Assembly: GCA_030639555.1 (NCBI GenBank)
Contig: DAOWCM010000077.1
Span: 1-8,708 of the forward strand
Direction: 5' to 3'
From: Candidatus Eiseniibacteriota bacterium
Lineage (GTDB): Bacteria; Joyebacterota; Joyebacteria; Joyebacterales; Joyebacteraceae
DNA length: 8,708 bases
Shown: piece after piece, positions 1-5,107 of the stretch
Layout of the letters: every line of letters begins with the position of its first letter
How positions within the stretch are numbered: the first letter of the stretch is position 1
Made by a program: the position numbers and the translations under genes
Notes under the pieces: model-generated
What the model saw: only the letters and a program-made list of their open reading frames with translations
What the model was told of the DNA's origin: nothing
The model's database searches: none

Positions 1-119
1 ACGAGGACAAGGGCCGCGTCATTGGCAAGAACGGGCGGACCGCGAAGGCGCTCCGTGCGATCATCGGCGCGGCGGCGACGAAGGCCGAGAAGAAGGCCAC
101 GGTCGAGATCATTGACTAG
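1..119 (+). CDS. khpA: KhpA-type KH-domain RNA-binding protein (3' end only)
   Basis: The window opens inside this gene. The frame whose codons begin at position 3 reads 38 residues to a TAG at 117-119. It contains the KH-domain signature V-I-G-K-N-G-R followed by a helix (T-A-K-A-L-R-A-I-I), in which the GKNG loop is the GxxG nucleic-acid-binding loop, and ends in a beta strand T-V-E-I-I-D. This is how the roughly 75-80-residue KhpA (YlqC) proteins end. In the family, KhpA is a cytoplasmic RNA chaperone, often paired with KhpB/Jag. Its place directly before rimM, 51 nt upstream, is the usual rpsP-khpA-rimM-trmD-rplS order and supports the call. The start and first half lie outside the window. 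Confidence 0.9.
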   Translation, partial: EDKGRVIGKNGRTAKALRAIIGAAATKAEKKATVEIID

Positions 120-170
120 GCGCTCTCCGGATTCCCGAATGCCGGAGCGACCGCTTCCGAGGGCCGTCCG

Positions 171-686
171 ATGAAACAGCTGGACGACTGGATCGAAGCG
201 GGAGCGATAGTGCGACCACACGGTCTCAAGGGAGAGGTGGTCGTCGATCTGGCCCGGGACCTGTTGGAGGTCGTCACCGAGTCGATGAAACTCAGGGTCA
301 CCGGCCGCCGAGAGGGGGAGCGTGTCCTCACCGTGGAGCGGGCGCGCAACCACAAGGCCCGCAAAGTGGTGCAGTTCAAGGGCGTGAGTACCGTGGAGGA
401 CGCTGAGGCCCTTCGTGGATGGTCGGTCTGGCTGACGAGAAAGCAGATCGGCCCGTTGGAGGAGGATCGCTGGTTCGTCCAGGACATCGTCGGGATTGAC
501 GTCTATACGGACGAGGACGAGTACCTTGGGAAGCTCGCCGAGGTGATGCACATGCCGGGGAACGACGTCTACGTCGTTCGGAATGACGAGAAGGAAATCC
601 TGCTTCCGGTCATCGACGATGTCGTCAGAAGTGTGGACATCGACTCGGGCAGGATGGTGATTCACCTGATGGAGGGACTGGCGTAG
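171..686 (+). CDS. rimM: 16S rRNA processing protein RimM
   Basis: RimM is a 30S assembly factor that helps mature the 3' (head) domain of 16S rRNA and binds ribosomal protein S19. The product is 171 residues, normal for the family. The N-terminal RimM barrel begins with the signature G-A-I-V-R-P-H-G-L-K-G-E-V at residues 11-23. The linker W101-F-V-Q-D leads into the C-terminal PRC-barrel domain, with M-P-G-N-D-V-Y-V-V and the strand L144-L-P-V-I followed by D-D-V-V. The ATG at 171 is preceded by GAGGG at 159-163, 7 nt away, which supports this start. It is the second gene of the khpA-rimM-trmD-rplS run, with only 10 nt before trmD, so the genes are probably co-transcribed. Nothing looks truncated or unusual. 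Confidence 0.96.
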   Translation: MKQLDDWIEAGAIVRPHGLKGEVVVDLARDLLEVVTESMKLRVTGRREGERVLTVERARNHKARKVVQFKGVSTVEDAEALRGWSVWLTRKQIGPLEEDRWFVQDIVGIDVYTDEDEYLGKLAEVMHMPGNDVYVVRNDEKEILLPVIDDVVRSVDIDSGRMVIHLMEGLA

Positions 687-696
687 GGGGCATCTC

Positions 697-1458
697 TTGA
701 GGATAGACGTCTTGACGCTCTTCCCGGAGATGTTCGAGGGCCCCTTGAGCGAGAGCATTCTCCGGCAGGCGCAGGAGAAGGGCCTTCTGACCATCGGCCT
801 TACGAACATCAGGGATTTCGCCAGGGACAAGCACCGGACCGCCGACGACTATCCGTACGGTGGCGGCAGCGGGATGGTGATGAAGCCCGACCCGATCTTC
901 GAAGCTACCGAGAGCGTGCTCGCCGGGCGGTTGGGAGAGACCGCCGAAGGTCCGGGTGAGCCTGCCGTGATCTTGCTCTCGGCGCGCGGCCGGCTGTTTG
1001 ATCAGGCGCTGGCGGCGGAGCTGGCGACGCGGGAGAGACTCGTTCTCATCTGCGGACGCTACAAGGGTGTCGATGAGCGCGTGACTTCACTGGTCACGCA
1101 CGAGATCTCCATCGGCGACTACGTTCTGACCGGCGGAGAGATCGCGGCGATGGTGATAGTGGACGCCGTCGCTCGTCTGGTCCCCGGGGTGCTCGGGGAT
1201 ATCGAGTCGGCCGAGACGGATTCCCACTTCGACGGGCTTCTGGGACCCCCGACCTACACGCGGCCGGAGGAGTACAGGGGGTTGCGGGTGCCGGACGTGC
1301 TCGTGTCCGGGAATCACGAGAGAATACGGTTGTGGCGACGGAAGGCCGCGCTGCGAGTGACGAAGGAGAGGCGGCCTGATCTTCTGGACGCGACGAAGCT
1401 AGTCGACGAGGACCTCGAAATCCTCGAAGAGATAGAGCAGGAAGATGCAAACGAGTAG
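697..1458 (+). CDS. trmD: tRNA (guanine-N1)-methyltransferase TrmD
   Basis: TrmD uses S-adenosylmethionine to make m1G37 next to the anticodon, which prevents +1 frameshifting. The 253-residue product has all family landmarks: F9-P-E-M-F near the N-terminus, H46-x-T-A-D-D-Y-P-Y-G-G-G-S-G-M, the C119-G-R-Y-K-G-V-D-E-R motif, and the knot-forming I139-G-D-Y-V-L-T-G-G-E. The segment E-T-D175-S-H-F-D-G-L-L carries the aspartate that aligns with the proposed catalytic Asp169 of the E. coli/Haemophilus enzyme. P-x-Y-T-R-P and S-G-N-H follow. The start is a TTG at 697; an AGGGGG stretch at 685-690 overlaps the rimM stop and sits 6 nt upstream, and the next residues (R-I-D-V-L-T-L-F-P) match the expected N-terminus. 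The non-ATG start and short gap suggest translation coupled to rimM. Confidence 0.97.
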   Translation: MRIDVLTLFPEMFEGPLSESILRQAQEKGLLTIGLTNIRDFARDKHRTADDYPYGGGSGMVMKPDPIFEATESVLAGRLGETAEGPGEPAVILLSARGRLFDQALAAELATRERLVLICGRYKGVDERVTSLVTHEISIGDYVLTGGEIAAMVIVDAVARLVPGVLGDIESAETDSHFDGLLGPPTYTRPEEYRGLRVPDVLVSGNHERIRLWRRKAALRVTKERRPDLLDATKLVDEDLEILEEIEQEDANE

Positions 1459-1500
1459 ACCGAACAGACAGCGCGGGGCCCGGGGTCCCAGGGAGTTGAG

Positions 1501-1851
1501 ATGAACGACAGGGTAAGAGAGGTAGAACGTAGCCACACGCGTGAGGACATCCCCGAGTTTGCGGTCAGTGATACCGTCCGGGTGCACGTTCGTATCCGTG
1601 AGGGTGACAAGGAGAGAACGCAGGCGTTCGAGGGAACGGTCATCGCGAGGCAGGGCACCGGCCCCAACGAGACGTTCACGGTGCGCAGGGTGGCGCAGGG
1701 CATAGGCGTCGAGAGAGTCTTTCCGGTGTCCTCGCCGAACGTCCAGCAGATCGTGGTCACGCGTCACGGCAAGGCGCGCAGGGCCAAGTTGTACTACCTG
1801 AGGAAGAGAACGGGCAAGGCGGCGAAGACAAAGGCCCGCGACCTGCGGTAG
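1501..1851 (+). CDS. rplS: 50S ribosomal protein L19
   Basis: L19 is a large-subunit ribosomal protein at the 30S-50S interface. The 116-residue product has the typical length and sequence. It contains the D-T-V-R-V-H-V-R-I-R-E-G-D-K-E-R strand region, F-E-G-T-V-I-A-R-Q-G, the F-T-V-R-R-V-A-Q-G-I-G-V-E-R-V-F-P core, and the basic tail R-R-A-K-L-Y-Y-L-R-K-R-T-G-K-A-A-K. The ATG at 1501 follows GGGAG at 1491-1495 with 5 nt spacing. It lies 42 nt after trmD in the conserved rimM-trmD-rplS order. The C-terminal lysine/arginine-rich tail is normal for an rRNA-binding protein. Confidence 0.98.
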   Translation: MNDRVREVERSHTREDIPEFAVSDTVRVHVRIREGDKERTQAFEGTVIARQGTGPNETFTVRRVAQGIGVERVFPVSSPNVQQIVVTRHGKARRAKLYYLRKRTGKAAKTKARDLR

Positions 1852-1879
1852 CACGTTCCCCTTGTGAGAGACACGGGCG

Positions 1880-2944
1880 ATGGCCGAATCCGAGACCAGG
1901 TACGGCGAGGGGGAGGCCAGCCCGGACGCGGCCGAGACGGGCCGCGACCCGGGTTGCGAGCCGGGCGCCCCGCATGATCTCTCCAGTATGACCGTTCGAC
2001 AAGTAGGCGAGTACGTCGCCGGAGCTCACCCCGAGCCCGGCGACTCTCTTTGGCGCGCGCTTGAGGGCGATCCCCGAAAGGGCGTGCGAGGCCTGTGCGA
2101 CCGACTGGTGCGGCGCAGGAACTCGGAACTCCGCGCGCTCGAGCGCGAGGAGCGGATGCGCAGGAGCGAGGCCGAGCTCTGGGCCCAGGGCGTGGAGCAC
2201 GTGGCCGGCGTCGACGAGGCCGGACGCGGGCCTCTCGCCGGACCGGTGGTGGCAGGGGCCGTCGTCCTTCCCCGGGACCTCTCGATTCGAGGCATCGACG
2301 ACTCAAAGAAGCTGAGCCCCGCGAAGCGCGAGGAGCTCTTTGAGCTCATCATGCGTGACGCCGTATCGGTCGGCACCGGCATCACGTCAGAGGGTGTCAT
2401 CGACGAGATCAACATCCTGAAGGCGACGCAACTGGCGATGCGCGAGGCCGTCGCAGGGCTCGACGTGACGCCCTCGCACGTGCTCGTGGACGGTGACCCC
2501 ATTCCCGCCCTCGACTTCCCGCAGACGGCCATCCGCCAGGGAGACGGCAAGTCCACCGTCATAGCCGCGGCGTCCATCGTGGCCAAGGTCACGAGGGACA
2601 GGATGATCGTCGAGCTGGACGATCGCTACCCCGGCTACGGGTTCGCCAGGCACAAGGGCTACGGGACGAAGGAGCACATCTCAGCGCTCATGCGCCTGGG
2701 CCCGTGCGAGATACACCGTCGCTCGTTCAGGGTCGTGCTCGACGCGGCGGGCGGGCTCTCGGAGCTCTACTCGGGGTTCCGGGCTGCGCTCCTGGCGGCC
2801 CCCGACGCGGAGCGTCTGGACCGCATCGCCCGCGAGATAGCGTGCGAGAAGGAGAGGCTGATTGCCTTCGAGCTCTCCAAGTTGAGGGGCCTCTACAAAC
2901 GCTGCTACGTGCGTCTGCGATCGGGCATCCGCGCGGCTCGCTAG
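1880..2944 (+). CDS. rnhB: Ribonuclease HII with N- and C-terminal extensions
   Basis: RNase HII cleaves the RNA strand of RNA:DNA hybrids and nicks 5' of single ribonucleotides misincorporated in DNA, starting ribonucleotide excision repair. The catalytic core spans about residues 108-286 and keeps the acidic tetrad D112, E113 (in V-D-E-A-G-R-G-P), D204 (L-V-D-G-D) and D222 (Q-G-D-G-K-S). It also keeps A-A-A-S-I-V-A-K-V-T-R-D and H-K-G-Y-G-T-K-E-H. Total length is 354 residues against roughly 200-260 for most members. Residues 37-80 (M-T-V-R-Q-V-G, then D-P-R-K-G-V) resemble the N-terminal domain of Bacillus-type RNase HII. Residues 1-36 are acidic and Gly/Pro-rich and may be untranslated: ATG codon 37 at 1988 aligns with the Bacillus start but has no visible Shine-Dalgarno, whereas ATG 1880 has a weak GAGAG at 1866-1870. 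Residues 287-354 form an extra, apparently helical, basic-ended tail that I cannot assign. Confidence 0.95.
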   Translation: MAESETRYGEGEASPDAAETGRDPGCEPGAPHDLSSMTVRQVGEYVAGAHPEPGDSLWRALEGDPRKGVRGLCDRLVRRRNSELRALEREERMRRSEAELWAQGVEHVAGVDEAGRGPLAGPVVAGAVVLPRDLSIRGIDDSKKLSPAKREELFELIMRDAVSVGTGITSEGVIDEINILKATQLAMREAVAGLDVTPSHVLVDGDPIPALDFPQTAIRQGDGKSTVIAAASIVAKVTRDRMIVELDDRYPGYGFARHKGYGTKEHISALMRLGPCEIHRRSFRVVLDAAGGLSELYSGFRAALLAAPDAERLDRIAREIACEKERLIAFELSKLRGLYKRCYVRLRSGIRAAR

Positions 2945-2948
2945 ACGC

Positions 2949-3025
2949 GTGATTCGTCATCCCCCTGCTCATTGCGTGTGATTCGTCATCCCCCTGCTCA
3001 TTGCGTGTGATTCGTCATCCCCCTG
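2949..3025. repeat. 29-bp tandem repeat, about 2.7 copies, between rnhB and yraN
   Basis: Copies of GATTCGTCATCCCCCTG followed by a 12-nt CTCATTGCGTGT segment begin at 2951, 2980 and 3009, giving an exact 29-nt period. The first two copies are identical over the full unit apart from the boundary, and the third stops matching after CCCCCTG at 3025. The unit length is not a multiple of three and there are no intervening unique spacers, so it is neither coding nor a CRISPR array. It starts 5 nt after the rnhB stop. The lack of divergence suggests recent slippage or duplication. No function is evident. Confidence 0.93.
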
Positions 3026-3053
3026 ACAAGCGAATTCCCCGTGGAGTGTCTCC

Positions 3054-3431
3054 ATGTCTACCAGACAGCTTGGCGAGCTCGCCGAGAGGGTCGCCGCGGC
3101 GTTCCTCCAGATGAAGGGCTACGCCATACTAGCTACGAACTACAACTTCCAGAGACATGAGATCGACATCGTCGCCGAGGTGGAGGGTCGCATCGTCTTC
3201 GTCGAGGTGAAGTGCAGGTCGGGTCGGGGGTACGGTTCCCCTCGCGAGGCGGTCGGGAGGGAGAAAATGCGGCGCATCGTCCACGCGGCCCGGGGATTCC
3301 TGGCCGAACGGAACCTCAGCGACACGTCGTCACGTTTCGATGTCGTCGAGGTGCGCATCGAGCGTGGCGGTCTGTCACTCGTGGTCGAGCACATAGTCGG
3401 GGCGTTCGGCGCCGACGGACGGGGGTGGTGA
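3054..3431 (+). CDS. yraN: YraN/UPF0102 family nuclease-fold protein
   Basis: This is a 125-residue member of the UPF0102 (YraN) family, which has a restriction-endonuclease-like fold; its cellular function is not established. The family pattern is clear: G7-E-L-A-E near the N-terminus, G-Y-A-I-L-A-T-N-Y, then E36-I-D38-I-V-A, V-F-V-E51-V-K53-C-R, and a P-x-E-A-V helix followed by K-M-R-R. D38, E51 and K53 supply the D...ExK arrangement of PD-(D/E)XK nucleases. The residue before E36 is His35, where most relatives I know have glycine (G-E-I-D-L). The ATG at 3054 follows GGAG at 3043-3046 with 7 nt spacing. It lies 2 nt before comM, an arrangement seen in many bacteria and consistent with a DNA-processing role. 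Confidence 0.93.
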   Translation: MSTRQLGELAERVAAAFLQMKGYAILATNYNFQRHEIDIVAEVEGRIVFVEVKCRSGRGYGSPREAVGREKMRRIVHAARGFLAERNLSDTSSRFDVVEVRIERGGLSLVVEHIVGAFGADGRGW

Positions 3432-3433
3432 CG

Positions 3434-5002
3434 GTGCTTGCGAGAGTGCTGAGCGGAGGGGTGAGCGGGATCGATGGGTACGTGGTCAGGGTCGAGGCGG
3501 ACGTCAGCCGGGGGCTGCCCTCGTTCTCGACGGTCGGTCTCGGCGACAGCGCCGTACGCGAGGGGCGCGACCGTGTGGCCTCGGCCATACGGAACTCGGG
3601 ATTCAAGTTTCCGATGGAGCGCGTCACCGTCAACCTGGCCCCGGCGGACGTCCGGAAGGAGGGGGCCGGCTTCGATCTGCCCATTGCCTTGGGTATTCTG
3701 GCGGCCACCGGACAGGTGGAAGCGAGGGCGCTCGAACGCGTGGCCGTGATGGGAGAGCTGGCGCTCGACGGGTCCACCCGCCGCGTGAAGGGCGTGCTGC
3801 CGATGGCCGTGGCCGCGGTGCGCGCGGGGCTCACCGGGATGATCGTTCCTCCGGCCAACGCGAGAGAGGCTTCGGCCGTGGGGCGACTCAGCGTGCTGCC
3901 GGTCGCGAGCCTGAAGAGTGCCGTCAGGGTTCTCGCGGGAGGGGAGCCAGATGCTCTCCCCGAGGACTCCGGCAGCCGTCCCGACCCGGGAGGCCGCGCG
4001 GAGGACCTGTCGGACGTTCGCGGACAGGAGCACGCCAAGCGTGCTCTCGAGGTGGCGGCCGCCGGGGGGCACAACCTGCTGATGGTGGGGCCGCCGGGAG
4101 TGGGGAAGACGATGCTCGCGCGGCGGATGGCGGCGATACTCCCGGATCTGACGGAAGAGGAGGCGCTGATCGTCACGACCATCCACAGTGTCGCGGGTCT
4201 GCTTCCCGAGGGGGCCGGGCTCGTCACGGCCCGGTCGTTCAGGGCGCCGCACCACACGGTGTCCGCGGCGGGGCTGGTCGGCGGGGGCAACGTTCCGCGT
4301 CCGGGAGAGGTCAGTCTGGCGCACAAGGGAGTTCTGTTCCTGGACGAACTTCCGGAGTTCCGTCGGGATGCGCTGGAGGCGTTGAGGCAGCCGGTCGAGG
4401 AGGGCCGCGTGACCATCACGAGGTCCATGTCGACGGTCTCGTTCCCGTGCGAGTTTGCCCTAGTCGCCAGCATGAACCCCTGTCCGTGCGGCAACCTCGG
4501 TCATCCGCGGGTGCCGTGCAGATGCACGCCGCCGGAGATCAGGCGCTACCTGTCGAAGATCTCCGGGCCCCTTCTTGACAGGATCGACGTCCGGGTCTCG
4601 TTGGGGACGCCCGCGTTCGAGGAACTCGCAGGAGGCCCGGCGTGCGACGACACCCGGGGGGCCCGCGAGCGGGTGCTTACGGCGCGGCGTGTGCAGGAAG
4701 AGCGGGCGCAGAGCGCCGACCCAGACCGGGGCGGATTCGCCCTCGTCAATGCGAGACTTCACGTTGCAGTTCTCGACGATGCAGTGCGGATGAGCACGGA
4801 AGCCCGCAGCGTCGTGCGAAGCGCGGTCAGGAAGCTCGACCTGTCCGCGCGCTCCTACCACAAGGTACTGCGGGTCGCGAGGACCATCGCCGACCTGGCG
4901 GAAGCGGGGGCGGTGGCTGCCGAGCACGTGTCCGAGGCCCTGCAGTACAGGTCCGACCCGGGGCTGCCGAGGGCCCCGGGCGGGCGCCCACGCGGGTCAT
5001 AG
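3434..5002 (+). CDS. comM: ComM/YifB family Mg-chelatase-like AAA+ ATPase
   Basis: ComM is a hexameric AAA+ helicase that drives branch migration of incoming DNA during natural transformation; YifB-type relatives occur widely, including in bacteria not known to be competent. From a GTG at 3434 the product is 522 residues, close to the family norm of about 505-510. The N-terminal Lon-like (ChlI) domain (about 1-170) includes G-I-D-G-Y, S-R-G-L-P-S-F and V-N-L-A-P-A-D. The AAA+ core has Walker A G219-P-P-G-V-G-K-T226, Walker B V-L-F-L-D304-E305, and the family-specific cysteine cluster N348-P-C-P-C-G to C362-R-C364. The arginine-finger/sensor stretch S-G-P-L-L-D-R-I-D follows. The Mg_chelatase_C domain ends with S-Y-H-K-V-L-R-V-A-R-T-I-A-D-L. 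The open frame continues upstream to 3212, but family proteins begin M-L-A-R-V, matching GTG 3434; a GTG at 3428 overlapping the yraN stop is the alternative. Confidence 0.95.
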   Translation: MLARVLSGGVSGIDGYVVRVEADVSRGLPSFSTVGLGDSAVREGRDRVASAIRNSGFKFPMERVTVNLAPADVRKEGAGFDLPIALGILAATGQVEARALERVAVMGELALDGSTRRVKGVLPMAVAAVRAGLTGMIVPPANAREASAVGRLSVLPVASLKSAVRVLAGGEPDALPEDSGSRPDPGGRAEDLSDVRGQEHAKRALEVAAAGGHNLLMVGPPGVGKTMLARRMAAILPDLTEEEALIVTTIHSVAGLLPEGAGLVTARSFRAPHHTVSAAGLVGGGNVPRPGEVSLAHKGVLFLDELPEFRRDALEALRQPVEEGRVTITRSMSTVSFPCEFALVASMNPCPCGNLGHPRVPCRCTPPEIRRYLSKISGPLLDRIDVRVSLGTPAFEELAGGPACDDTRGARERVLTARRVQEERAQSADPDRGGFALVNARLHVAVLDDAVRMSTEARSVVRSAVRKLDLSARSYHKVLRVARTIADLAEAGAVAAEHVSEALQYRSDPGLPRAPGGRPRGS

Positions 5003-5041
5003 GTGCCGGCAGGTGCACAATCCGTCGAAACAGCTTGCAGC

Positions 5042-5070
5042 TGGACAGGACTATGCTACAAGACTACAAT
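5042..5070 (+). promoter_or_regulatory. Sigma70-type promoter for the C1A protease gene
   Basis: TGGACA at 5042-5047 and TACAAT at 5065-5070 are each one base off the sigma70 consensus and are separated by exactly 17 nt. Transcription would start near 5077, giving a leader of about 30 nt before the ATG at 5108. The site lies in a locally AT-richer patch of the 105-nt gap after comM, so the protease can be expressed separately from the housekeeping run. Confidence 0.65.
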
Positions 5071-5107
5071 TACGACATAAGTCAAGTCCTCAATGGAGGG
5101 AGCACCC

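Noticed and set aside
2949..3025. CRISPR array (repeat length of 29 nt is typical)
   Set aside because: The units are directly head-to-tail with no unique spacers, and there are no cas genes in the window.
3212..3433. Upstream extension of comM to the first in-frame start
   Set aside because: It overlaps yraN almost entirely, and the extra residues do not match the family, whose proteins begin at the L-A-R-V segment encoded from 3434.
3140..4494. Two long minus-strand ORFs (about 390 codons each) opposite yraN and comM
   Set aside because: They are antisense to clearly recognised genes; the translations are Arg/Pro/Ser-rich low-complexity sequence, typical of shadow frames in GC-rich DNA.
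5035..5057. TTGCAG with TATGCT as a second promoter before the protease
   Set aside because: The spacer is only 11 nt, too short for sigma70; TGGACA-N17-TACAAT is preferred.
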